A stretch of DNA of 33,228 nt from Prevotella sp. UBA3294 (GTDB taxonomy: Bacteria > Bacteroidota > Bacteroidia > Bacteroidales > Bacteroidaceae), in assembly GCA_002361535.1 (NCBI GenBank), contig DETG01000123.1, forward strand, positions 1-33,228. The letters run 5' to 3'. A program made the position numbers and the translations under genes. Positions 1 to 6,409 of the stretch are shown in pieces. Numbering within the stretch: the stretch's first letter is position 1; every line of letters begins with the position of its first letter. Under the pieces are notes generated by a model. The model did not search any database and was not told where the DNA came from. It worked only from the letters and a program-made list of their open reading frames with translations.

Positions 1-166
1 GTTTTATAGGAATCGGCATAGTTGCATTGACTCTACCCTCTAATTAGGCTCGAAGCCGTTATCATTCTATCAGAGCTTGCAACGTAGCTGGGAGGACTGA
101 TACAGAAAATGGGCTTGTCCCCGTGATTTCCAAAGTTTCCCTCTCCAGCAGGCCGGTTCCTCCTTC
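1..166 (-). ncRNA. Possible structured leader RNA (partial, runs off left edge)
   Basis: A good Bacteroidota promoter faces left: TACCTTTG on the minus strand at 180-173, with TTTG at 204-201 and a 20-nt spacer. The predicted transcript starts near 166 and has no ORF before the window edge. Near its start GGAGGA can pair with TCCTCC near 95. The order of short blocks (AGAGGGAA, then GGAAATCA, then TTCTGTATC, then GCAAGC) weakly recalls a cobalamin riboswitch, but the core GGTG and CCCGC blocks are not clean and the P7-P10 region would be very short. I therefore call only a leader or small RNA of unknown class; any controlled gene lies left of position 1. Confidence 0.3.
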
Positions 167-250
167 TTACAACAAAGGTAGGGAATCGAACCTTACTAAG
201 CAAAAAATCCTGTCTTTTTTTCTTAGACGCTGCAAACTTAGAGTGTTTTC

Positions 251-293
251 CGTGCTTTTTCTCTCCGCTTCGCTATGAGTGACCGTTGGTTCT
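251..293 (-). repeat. Dispersed GACCGTTGGTTC element, copy 1
   Basis: On the minus strand this reads GAACCAACGGTC, then ACTCATAGCGAAGCG, then an A-rich segment AGAAAAAGCA. The same order recurs at 831-857, 1181-1224, 8529-8568 and 13271-13310, always outside genes. The element is about 40 bp. No transposase or clear terminal repeats are visible. Confidence 0.7.
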
Positions 294-576
294 GTGTGAC
301 ATATTTAGGCACGGATGGACACGGATTAAACACGGAGCAGAAGATATAAGCCACACAGGCTGTTTTGTCATTTCCCTTTGAGATGTGCTGGGAGCAAAGA
401 GGGGTGGGGGTAGTAGTCCTACTCTCCATTATTTGAAAATCTCCGCTGACTCTGTTGACTCTGTGTGAGGCATTGTCAGGATAATTCACAAGAATTTAAC
501 GTTTGCAAAATTACTCTAATTGGAAGAAAGGGAAAACTCGGAGTGCATGGAAATGTCCACAAGTGCCTTTATGTGC

Positions 577-805
577 AAGTAAAGGCTGTTTGGGTTCAAA
601 GTAGAGTCTCATTGGGATGCAAGTAAAGTCTGTTTTGATCCCAAGTAGAGTCTAAGTAATGTTTACGTAGAGTCTGTATAGGGTTGTTCCAGACTTTACT
701 TACACCTGTTCCGCCGTCATCTACGACTCGTTCCGCCGTCACCTTCCACCTGTAGATGCCGTCGGAACGGGTGAAAACGCCGATCGGAACAACCCTTAGG
801 TGACT
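577..805. repeat. Array of degenerate 22-bp repeats, both orientations
   Basis: Five plus-strand units are anchored at GTA at 579, 601, 623, 645 and 667, exactly 22 bp apart. Each starts with an AAGTARAGKCT-like core followed by a variable half. The order then inverts: minus-strand units start near 699, 724 and 746, the last two carrying the core GACGGCGGAAC. A plus unit starts at 752 (GTAGATGCCG, CGGAACGGG) and a diverged one follows to about 805. There is no ORF. Twenty-two base pairs is about two helical turns, so equivalent bases lie on one face of the helix. The same family recurs at 884-971 and 30988-31138. Function unknown. Confidence 0.75.
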
Positions 806-830
806 TATTTTCGAAAAACTATGTTTCTTA

Positions 831-857
831 CTTTCTATTGAGTGACCGTTAGTTCTG
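831..857 (-). repeat. Dispersed GACCGTTGGTTC element, copy 2 (degenerate)
   Basis: The minus strand reads GAACTAACGGTCACTC followed by an A-rich stretch. One base of the core differs from the other copies and the GCGAAGCG block is lost. It lies between two 22-bp repeat arrays. Confidence 0.55.
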
Positions 858-883
858 CCCGTAAGGGCACCTCCCTCGTTAGA

Positions 884-971
884 AAGTATAGTCTTTTTGA
901 CCCAAAAGTACTATGTTTTTGACCCCAAATCACTATGTTTTTGGGTGCTAAAGACTATTTTTTTGTTAGTG
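884..971 (+). repeat. Second short block of 22-bp repeats
   Basis: Four units start at 884, 906, 928 and 950. Each has an A-rich start, a TATAGTC or CTATG core and a TTTTTGACCC-like tail. The first unit closely resembles the unit at 621 in the neighbouring array, so this is the same repeat family in a more T-rich version. A 66-codon reading frame overlaps this stretch but follows the repeat composition and is not credible as a gene. Confidence 0.65.
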
Positions 972-1180
972 AATAATGTAAATTTGACTAAGTTGTTCAT
1001 TATCAACCACTTACCAAACCCCGTCAGAATCGCTCAATTTCGACCGAGAGGGCAGTTGGTTCTCTCCGTGCCCGTATTTCGCGTTAAACGAGGTTAATTC
1101 GTCAAGATAATTCAGAAAATTAACAAATTCCGAACAAGAACAGTCGCCTTCGGCGAGAAATGAAAATCGCCGCCTATGTG
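972..1180. other. Intergenic stretch, no recognisable gene
   Basis: A-rich and mixed sequence without a convincing reading frame. One short perfect hairpin, TCGCC-TTC-GGCGA, lies at about 1144-1156. I see no promoter pair or RNA gene. It is continuous with the repeat-rich region on both sides. Confidence 0.4.
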
Positions 1181-1224
1181 GAACCAACGGTCACTCAGAG
1201 CAGAGCAGAGAGAAAAAGGCAAAT
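1181..1224 (+). repeat. Dispersed GACCGTTGGTTC element, copy 3
   Basis: The plus strand reads GAACCAACGGTCACTC, then GAGCAGAGCAGAG, then AAAAAGGCAAATC. This matches the order in copies 1, 4 and 5. The middle GCGAAGCG block is replaced by a GAGCA duplication. Confidence 0.65.
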
Positions 1225-1321
1225 CCTTCAAATCAGAATAGATCAAACATATCTTTTTGGAAGATTTGAAATCCATTTGAAAAACTCCACAAACAGAAAG
1301 ATGAAAGAGTAGGTATCAGAT

Positions 1322-1352
1322 AAAAAAAGCGGTTCCTACAAAGGAACCGCTT
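1322..1352 (-). terminator. Rho-independent terminator of the ferredoxin gene
   Basis: A perfect 10-bp stem (1327-1336 with 1343-1352) has a 6-nt loop. On the minus strand it is followed by a run of T at 1328-1322. It lies 25 bp beyond the ferredoxin stop codon. Confidence 0.9.
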
Positions 1353-1377
1353 AGATCTTTTCAAGATGCTTTATTCA

Positions 1378-1548
1378 TTAATCCGGCAGAGAGATGGCCT
1401 CAGAAGGACAAACACCTGCGCATGTGCCGCACTCTGTGCAAGCATCTGGATCAATTGAATAACGCTCACCCTCAGAGATAGCTCCTACCGGGCACTCATC
1501 AATACATGTACCGCAAGCGATACAATCTTCACCAATTACGTAAGCCAT
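1378..1548 (-). CDS. Small 2[4Fe-4S] ferredoxin
   Basis: A 56-residue bacterial ferredoxin that carries single electrons between soluble redox enzymes in the cytoplasm. Translation from the ATG at 1548 gives MAYVIGEDC at the N-terminus and two classical cluster motifs: CIACGTCIDECP near residues 9-20 and CTECGTCAGVCP near residues 37-48. The internal repeat and total length are those of clostridial-type 2[4Fe-4S] ferredoxins, so the gene is complete. It is monocistronic, with its own promoter at 1621-1628 (about 65 nt of leader) and a strong terminator at 1322-1352. The divergent neighbour is porT. Overlapping inverted repeats just upstream of the promoter suggest control by a DNA-binding regulator. 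The specific redox partner cannot be read from the sequence. Confidence 0.95.
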   Translation of the reverse strand: MAYVIGEDCIACGTCIDECPVGAISEGERYSIDPDACTECGTCAGVCPSEAISLPD

Positions 1549-1620
1549 AATGTTGTTTTTTATTCGTTAATACTTAATTTTCTAATACTGCCAATTGTTG
1601 ATGTGGCTATTTTGATGTTG

Positions 1621-1662
1621 CAAAGATAGGTATTATTTTTGAATATACCTATTATTAGGTAT
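1621..1662 (-). promoter_or_regulatory. Ferredoxin promoter with overlapping inverted repeats
   Basis: On the minus strand TATCTTTG (1628-1621) is the -7 element. Directly upstream lie three alternating half sites: ATAGGTAT 1626-1633, ATACCTAT 1645-1652 and TAGGTAT 1656-1662. The pairs form inverted repeats with 11-nt and 3-nt spacers. The first half site overlaps the -7 box. A canonical TTTG -33 is not evident, as in activator-dependent promoters. The regulator is unknown. Confidence 0.5.
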
Positions 1663-1782
1663 GGATATTTTTAGCGTTTAACAATCATTCACATAAAAGT
1701 AGGTATCCTCTCCATATCCCATGAGAAGGCAAAGAAGGATGAAGATACAATAATCGTGCAATTATCCCGTTATTCATTATAC

Positions 1783-2532
1783 ATGAAAAGAATTCTTTCC
1801 TTCATCGCTGTCGTCATGTTGTTTTCCAGTATCATGGCACAAGAACGGACCGTTGAGAACAAGCCGTATATCGACCTGCGCCCGTTCCACTTTGGTGTGC
1901 TTGTGGGAACTCACATTCAGGACATGGAATTGCAGAATGTCGGACCGCAGTTGATCACCAACGAAGACGGTACCACCGTAGAGAAGCTGGTCACCTGTGA
2001 TCAAGACCGTTGGGATGCCGGTTTCACGGTAGGCGTATTAGGCGAAGCGCGTTTAGGAAAGCATTTTGCTTTCCGTGTGGCACCGGCGATGTATTTCGGC
2101 ACCCGTCATTTCACCTTCCTCAACCATACCGACCACCTGGAGGACGGTTCCCCCATCATCATGCAGCAAGAGATGAAATCGGCCTATATCTCTACCGCCT
2201 GTGATTTGATTTTCAGTGCCGTGCGTTTCAACAACCATCGTCCTTACCTCATGGCGGGGGTGAATCCCATGATGAATCTGTCGGGAAGTGACGATGATAT
2301 TTTACGATTGAAACGTTTTGACTGCTACTTAGAAATAGGTATGGGTTGCGACTTCTACCTCCCCTTCTTCAAGCTGCGCCCAGAGTTAAAGTTCGGGTAC
2401 AGTCTGACAAGTGCCTTGGATACCAGTCATGCCCAGGAGATCAAGGACAAGAACATGCTTATCTACACCAATGCCGTAAAGTCCGACCACTCGCGTACGA
2501 AGTTCATCGCCCTCACCTTCTACTTCGAATAA
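1783..2532 (+). CDS. porT: PorT-family outer-membrane protein of the type IX secretion system
   Basis: A protein of about 249 residues that I recognise as PorT/SprT-like, a beta-barrel protein needed for type IX secretion across the outer membrane in Bacteroidota. I start it at the ATG at 1783 because MKRILSFIAVVMLFSSIMAQ is then a clean signal peptide; an in-frame ATG at 1756 would put nine polar residues in front. The mature part alternates short amphipathic strands and turns (for example FHFGVLVGTHIQDMEL and FIALTFYFE) and ends in an aromatic residue plus Glu, as barrel proteins do. No catalytic motif is present. Neighbours are a divergent ferredoxin and, 8 bp away, the convergent 5'-nucleotidase gene. 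No obvious promoter is visible. It could be a generic porin-like barrel if the family call is wrong. Confidence 0.7.
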   Translation: MKRILSFIAVVMLFSSIMAQERTVENKPYIDLRPFHFGVLVGTHIQDMELQNVGPQLITNEDGTTVEKLVTCDQDRWDAGFTVGVLGEARLGKHFAFRVAPAMYFGTRHFTFLNHTDHLEDGSPIIMQQEMKSAYISTACDLIFSAVRFNNHRPYLMAGVNPMMNLSGSDDDILRLKRFDCYLEIGMGCDFYLPFFKLRPELKFGYSLTSALDTSHAQEIKDKNMLIYTNAVKSDHSRTKFIALTFYFE

Positions 2533-2540
2533 GCACTCCC

Positions 2541-3404
2541 CTACTTCTTTTTGAAATCCAGGATCATCTTCCCTACGAAGAGTGCATGTTTCCCATTCTG
2601 ATCCACCGGGATCTCCTTCCCTTCAAGGTTCTTCACGTAGCGTAATGACTCGAAATAGGTATGAGAGTGTCCGCCCAGCACTAAGTCTATGCCTGTGGTG
2701 GCAGCAATCAGTTGCTGGTCATCCACTCCGTTCAGTATTTCCCATCCTAAGTGAGAGATACAGATAATCACATCGCACTTTTTCTTTTTCAAGATGGCAA
2801 CGACACGTTTTGCTTCGGCAATGGGGTCGAGGAACTTGACCCCCACACAATTCTCTGTTGCCACCAATCCCTCCATTTTCGGTGACAGTCCGAACACCCC
2901 GACCTTCAGTCCGTTGCGTTTCAGGATCACGTAATCCTTCGTCACGCCCTCGGCAGCCGTACCCGTGAAGTCGTAGTTGGAACATACGATGGGGAAGTTC
3001 AAGTTCTTGAACAACCGGGCCATATTCTCCAATCCGTAGTCAAACTCATGATTACCGATGGCTCCGGCATCATAGCCCATACGGTTCATCAGTCCCACTT
3101 CGACATCCCCTTTATACATCGTATAATAGGGAGATCCCTGACAGAAGTCGCCACTATCAAACAGCAGCAGTCCGGGATTCTTTTTCCGTTCCTCACGCAG
3201 CATGGTGATACGGCGGATAAAGCCGCCGCGCCCAGCCTTCAGCGTGTCGGCAAGGTTGGGATTCAGGGGATAGATTGTGCTATGCGTATCGTTCGTATGA
3301 AGAACCACCAACTGCTTTGTCTGTCCTGACACTGTCAGTGACAGTAAAGAGGCCATAGCGATCATCGCAAGTTCTCTAAATACTCTTTTCATCTTATTCA
3401 TCAT
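2541..3404 (-). CDS. 5'-nucleotidase, N-terminal metallophosphatase domain protein
   Basis: Periplasmic or surface phosphoesterase corresponding only to the N-terminal, metal-binding half of UshA-type 5'-nucleotidases, which hydrolyse nucleotides and cyclic nucleotides. Dinuclear-metal motifs appear in order: HTNDTHS (about residue 36), DSGDFCQGSP (about 83), GNHEFDYG (about 117), SHLGW (about 217) and GGHSHT (about 244). The N-terminus MKRVFRELAMIAMASLLSLTV is a signal peptide; Met codons at 3404, 3401 and 3392 are all possible starts. The protein stops after 287 residues and lacks the substrate-binding C-terminal domain. That domain is encoded separately upstream on the same strand (3739-4500), across a 334-bp hairpin-rich gap. 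The two products probably act together. Confidence 0.9.
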   Translation of the reverse strand: MMNKMKRVFRELAMIAMASLLSLTVSGQTKQLVVLHTNDTHSTIYPLNPNLADTLKAGRGGFIRRITMLREERKKNPGLLLFDSGDFCQGSPYYTMYKGDVEVGLMNRMGYDAGAIGNHEFDYGLENMARLFKNLNFPIVCSNYDFTGTAAEGVTKDYVILKRNGLKVGVFGLSPKMEGLVATENCVGVKFLDPIAEAKRVVAILKKKKCDVIICISHLGWEILNGVDDQQLIAATTGIDLVLGGHSHTYFESLRYVKNLEGKEIPVDQNGKHALFVGKMILDFKKK

Positions 3405-3738
3405 TCTTCAATATTCTTCAATTCTATATCCTCTCTTCCTCTTTTTCTTTGGCGCAAAGAAAAGAGGCAAAAGAAACATCCACCCTCTCTAAATCTCCCC
3501 CTATATGGGGAGACTTAACCGCTCCTACTCGTCGCTCGTTCACTAAGGTAAGCTCGCCCCATCAAAGGGGCGGCTTGAAAATCGGACATCTAAGTCCGAT
3601 TTTGTTTTATTATCGGCTTATGCCAGGTCTTTGGCGCAAAGACAAGGCATCAACCAAGAAAGCCCATCGAATAATCGTAACCTCAGTGGTTTTCTCACAC
3701 CACTGCACCACCGTGCCTCCGATTCCCTCCTTCACTCT
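3405..3738. repeat. Hairpin-rich intergenic block inside the split 5'-nucleotidase locus
   Basis: Five inverted repeats occur in 334 bp. Two share the centre CTTTG-GCG-CAAAG (3439-3467 and 3621-3649). Between them are three stems, each with a 6-nt loop: 3494-3513, 3550-3576 (one bulged base) and 3578-3603 (perfect 10 bp). The last is followed by GTTTTATT on the plus strand. The first hairpin also resembles an intergenic repeat common in Bacteroidota. No credible ORF. It may terminate or stabilise transcripts between the two domain genes. Confidence 0.7.
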
Positions 3739-4500
3739 TCACTCGATGATGATTCTTCCTTCAATCTGACTATCCACCACTTTCCCCTGCTTCATCTGCT
3801 CACGGAAATAGTCCATGATGATATAGCGCAGGTTGTTTGATTCCTCCTGCGGGGAATTCACATCAGTCTTCGCCTTGAAAGCTTCCATCTTGTCATTCCC
3901 TTGGATCACATAATCGATGGAGGCGATACGGTAAGAGGCCGCAGGATCTATCTCCTTACCATGCAACAGAGCCGACTTCAGCTGATGATCTTTGGTGAAC
4001 ACCAACTGAACACCATGGCTCACCGCTTCACCGCCCGTCATTGCCATCTGTCGGAACAGCTCCATCACCTTCTCCCCGCTCAGCGTGACGAAGGCAATTT
4101 TATTTTCAAAGGGTGCCACGTCAAGCACGTCACCAAACGTCACCTTCCCCTGAGCGAGGGCGGCACGGATTCCCCCCATGTTATATACGCCGAAGACAGG
4201 CTCTTCGTGATAGACTTTTCCTGCCCATACCAGAATGTCGGCCAACAGGTTCGACAGTTCACTCTCCGGGCGATAGGCAGCCATATAGCGGGCAGTCTCA
4301 CCCACCACGGGTGACATCACGCTGTCAACCACCTGCTTATAGGGTGCCATGAAAGCATCCGCCTCACCATCATTCAGCGCATCATACCGTTGATCCACCA
4401 GGATCCTACTCCGTTCGATTCCGCTCATCTCATATTGTGAGCGGCAGGAGGTGAGCAACAAAAGGGGAAACAGTCCCCAAGCCATTATTTTCCTTTTCAT
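3739..4500 (-). CDS. 5'-nucleotidase, C-terminal substrate-binding domain lipoprotein
   Basis: A 253-residue protein matching the C-terminal 5'-nucleotidase domain that recognises the nucleoside. The start is at 4500, because MKRKIMAWGLFPLLLLTSC is a lipoprotein signal with the lipobox LLTSC; an upstream in-frame Met at 4608 would span the promoter. The diagnostic stretch is NMGGIRAAL followed by GKVTFGDVLDVAPFENK (about residues 115-140), then TLSGEKVMELF. There is no metallophosphatase motif. It is the first gene of the pair, with a strong promoter at 4516-4546, and the catalytic-domain gene lies downstream. Both are exported, so they can meet in the envelope. Such split arrangements occur in other Bacteroidales. 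Alone, the protein is not expected to be catalytic. Confidence 0.88.
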   Translation of the reverse strand: MKRKIMAWGLFPLLLLTSCRSQYEMSGIERSRILVDQRYDALNDGEADAFMAPYKQVVDSVMSPVVGETARYMAAYRPESELSNLLADILVWAGKVYHEEPVFGVYNMGGIRAALAQGKVTFGDVLDVAPFENKIAFVTLSGEKVMELFRQMAMTGGEAVSHGVQLVFTKDHQLKSALLHGKEIDPAASYRIASIDYVIQGNDKMEAFKAKTDVNSPQEESNNLRYIIMDYFREQMKQGKVVDSQIEGRIIIE

Positions 4501-4515
4501 AAACACATATTTGTG

Positions 4516-4546
4516 CAAAGGTACGATTAAGTGAGTAAAAATCAAA
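4516..4546 (-). promoter_or_regulatory. Promoter of the 5'-nucleotidase genes
   Basis: Minus strand TTTG (4546-4543), 19-nt spacer, then TACCTTTG (4523-4516). This is an exact match to the Bacteroidota consensus, 16 nt before the start codon. It includes the extended block CTCACTT and TCGTACCTTTG that also occurs upstream of the AICAR formyltransferase gene. Confidence 0.85.
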
Positions 4547-4562
4547 ATAAATTTGCAGATTA

Positions 4563-4594
4563 TTTGTTTGTGATAAAAATAATGTCTATCTTTG
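4563..4594 (+). promoter_or_regulatory. Promoter of the outer-membrane lipoprotein gene
   Basis: TTTG (4563-4566), 20-nt spacer, then TATCTTTG (4587-4594), 47 nt before the ATG at 4642. It is divergent from the nucleotidase promoter; the two -33 boxes are only about 16 bp apart. Confidence 0.8.
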
Positions 4595-4641
4595 CTTATC
4601 TTTATCATAACTATAAGAATAGATCATAAATATAAGAATAG

Positions 4642-5739
4642 ATGAAACGAAAAATTGGAAAAAGCAAACAGCAGCCGTCCCTTTGGGGAAGACAGCGACG
4701 TCAGGATGTCGGGATTGTGCCCGCAACCCTTCTTTTGGTTCTGGCTCTTACCAGTTGCAATCCGAGGGTGGTGACAGAGATGCTGACCAATGAATGGCCG
4801 GCCACGTCGCCTGATTCGGTATACGTGTTCGATAAGACGGATGTGATACCGTCTGAATCGCAGGAGATAGGTAAGATAAAGGTTGTCGATACAGGGTTCA
4901 CCACGAACGGCTCTTTCAATACGGTGATGCAACGGGCCATCAATGCTACGGCAGCAAAGGGCGGTAACGGCTTGGTCATCACGGAACACCGCTATCCCGA
5001 CGTCCGTAGCACCATCCATCGCATATGGGGCACGATGCTCCGCATTCCTGATTCGGCAGTCATTGGCAAAGCGGCACCCGACAGCATGGAATATTCGGCA
5101 CTGAGACAGATCCTGCCCGAAGAAGAATATGCGGAGTTCATGGAGTATAAGGCAACGAAGAGATACTATGAGCAGGAACAGAAACAGATAGAAGAACAGA
5201 TGAAACAACAGCAGGAGTTGATCCGGCTGATGCCGCGTAACGTGATTCGCATCAGTGCCGGTCCTACGCTCATGACTTCGAAATTCCTGATAGGGAACCA
5301 TCAATACAAGTCTCGCCTGGGAGCAGACATCTGTGTAGATTATGACCACGTGTGGAAGTCGGGCTTTGGTTTCGGCATCAACTACCTGCATCACTACACA
5401 TCGTTTGATGAAGGTGTCAAATTGAGAGTGAACTATATAGGCCCCAGTCTTGTGCTTGCCTACACCCGGACGAAGTCGTTCCGTTGTGATCTGGCTTGGG
5501 GCTTGGGGTATAGCCGCTACAGCGAATCCTTTGAAGGTAATTCTGTTTCTCAGAACCGCTTGGGCGTCACGATGCGTATAGGAGGAGAATGGAAAGTGGC
5601 TAAGCATCTGGCTCTGGGCGTACAATTCAATGTGCTCTCCGTGGGGCTGGAGAAACCTGAGGGCATAGAATTGGAGAAGGACGAGTTTTATGGCATCCAG
5701 CATGTCGGTCTGCAGGGGGGCTTGCGCTATTATTTCTAA
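4642..5739 (+). CDS. Outer-membrane beta-barrel lipoprotein, unknown function
   Basis: A 365-residue envelope protein I cannot assign to a named family. The first 24 residues are unusually polar and basic, then PATLLLVLALTSC gives a hydrophobic segment ending in a lipobox near residue 39. Residues 40-160 form a soluble domain with a small alpha/beta look (IGKIKVVDTGF, GGNGLVITEHRYP). Residues 165-190 are a Glu/Gln-rich helix, possibly coiled coil. From about 200 to the end there are repeated amphipathic strands, and the protein ends RYYF with a terminal Phe, typical of an outer-membrane barrel. The promoter is at 4563-4594. It is monocistronic; rplS follows with its own promoter. Confidence 0.75.
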   Translation: MKRKIGKSKQQPSLWGRQRRQDVGIVPATLLLVLALTSCNPRVVTEMLTNEWPATSPDSVYVFDKTDVIPSESQEIGKIKVVDTGFTTNGSFNTVMQRAINATAAKGGNGLVITEHRYPDVRSTIHRIWGTMLRIPDSAVIGKAAPDSMEYSALRQILPEEEYAEFMEYKATKRYYEQEQKQIEEQMKQQQELIRLMPRNVIRISAGPTLMTSKFLIGNHQYKSRLGADICVDYDHVWKSGFGFGINYLHHYTSFDEGVKLRVNYIGPSLVLAYTRTKSFRCDLAWGLGYSRYSESFEGNSVSQNRLGVTMRIGGEWKVAKHLALGVQFNVLSVGLEKPEGIELEKDEFYGIQHVGLQGGLRYYF

Positions 5740-5833
5740 TACGATTTCGCAAGTTTCTCTTGCTTCATTCGAGGGAGCGCGCCCATCGTGGGCAGGTGTT
5801 CTTGACCCAAGGAAAAGAAAAATCCAAAAATTA

Positions 5834-5864
5834 TTTGTCAGTTCAGAAAAATGTTGTACCTTTG
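5834..5864 (+). promoter_or_regulatory. rplS promoter
   Basis: TTTG (5834-5837), 19-nt spacer, TACCTTTG (5857-5864). The leader to the ATG at 5955 is about 85 nt, long enough to hold a regulatory structure, but I see no clear hairpin in it. Confidence 0.85.
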
Positions 5865-5954
5865 CACCGCTTTTTCGACGTAACCGATGGAAGGAAGAAG
5901 AGTTGCCTGTCTATGTTGCGCGAAACTTATTAAAAATCAAACGATTTCAAGACA

Positions 5955-6323
5955 ATGGATTTAATTAAAGTTGCTGAAGAAGCATTTGCAACAGGCAAGC
6001 AGCACCCCGAGTTCAAGGCTGGTGACACCGTAACTGTTGCTTACAAGATCATCGAGGGAAACAAGGAGCGTGTGCAGCTCTACCGCGGTGTAGTGATCAA
6101 GATCTGTGGCCATGGTGAGAAAAGACGTTTCACCGTTCGCAAGATGTCTGGTACCGTTGGTGTGGAGCGTATCTTCCCCTTGGAGAGTCCCAGCATCGAG
6201 AGCATTGAGGTGAACAAGGTTGGTAAGGTGCGTCGCGCCAAGCTGTACTACCTTCGCAAGCTCACGGGTAAGAAAGCCCGTATCGCTGAGAAGCGTTCTC
6301 CGATGGCTGAGAAGAAGGATTAA
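5955..6323 (+). CDS. rplS: 50S ribosomal protein L19
   Basis: Ribosomal protein L19, located at the interface of the 30S and 50S subunits. Translation from 5955 gives 122 residues with family hallmarks: [20 protein letters not shown], then LYRGVVI near residue 44, [21 protein letters not shown] (about 58-78) and [10 protein letters not shown] near residue 93. Length is close to the usual 115-120, with a slightly longer basic C-terminus. Unlike the E. coli rpsP-rimM-trmD-rplS operon, this gene stands alone between its own promoter (5834-5864) and a strong terminator (6343-6371). Codon use looks optimised, as expected for a highly expressed gene. Confidence 0.98.
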   Translation: MDLIKVAEEAFATGKQHPEFKAGDTVTVAYKIIEGNKERVQLYRGVVIKICGHGEKRRFTVRKMSGTVGVERIFPLESPSIESIEVNKVGKVRRAKLYYLRKLTGKKARIAEKRSPMAEKKD

Positions 6324-6342
6324 TCCTTTCTACGAAAGAATA

Positions 6343-6371
6343 AAAGAGACTCTTGCGAGTCTCTTTTTTTT
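6343..6371 (+). terminator. rplS terminator
   Basis: A perfect 10-bp stem (6343-6352 with 6357-6366) has a TTGC loop and is followed by a continuous T run to 6371. Confidence 0.93.
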
Positions 6372-6409
6372 GTAATAAGTGGAGTGAGAGAAGGATACAT
6401 TCCACCAAA

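Noticed and set aside
181..204. A tRNA-like T-arm (GGTTCGATTCC) on the minus strand
   Set aside because: The 7-nt loop is canonical, but one stem pair is wrong and neither acceptor stem nor anticodon arm can be built around it. It lies in the spacer of a promoter.
238..489. 83-codon minus-strand ORF
   Set aside because: It crosses a dispersed element, has no hydrophobic core or family motif, and no promoter.
897..1097. 66-codon ORF
   Set aside because: It overlaps the 22-bp repeat block, and the protein follows repeat composition; no promoter or family resemblance.
3449..3769. 106-codon ORF in the split nucleotidase gap
   Set aside because: It is composed of hairpin repeats and overlaps the next gene; no coding signature.
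4624..5703. 359-codon ORF opposite the outer-membrane lipoprotein gene
   Set aside because: The plus-strand gene has a promoter, lipobox and barrel pattern; the opposite frame is a His/Arg-rich shadow.
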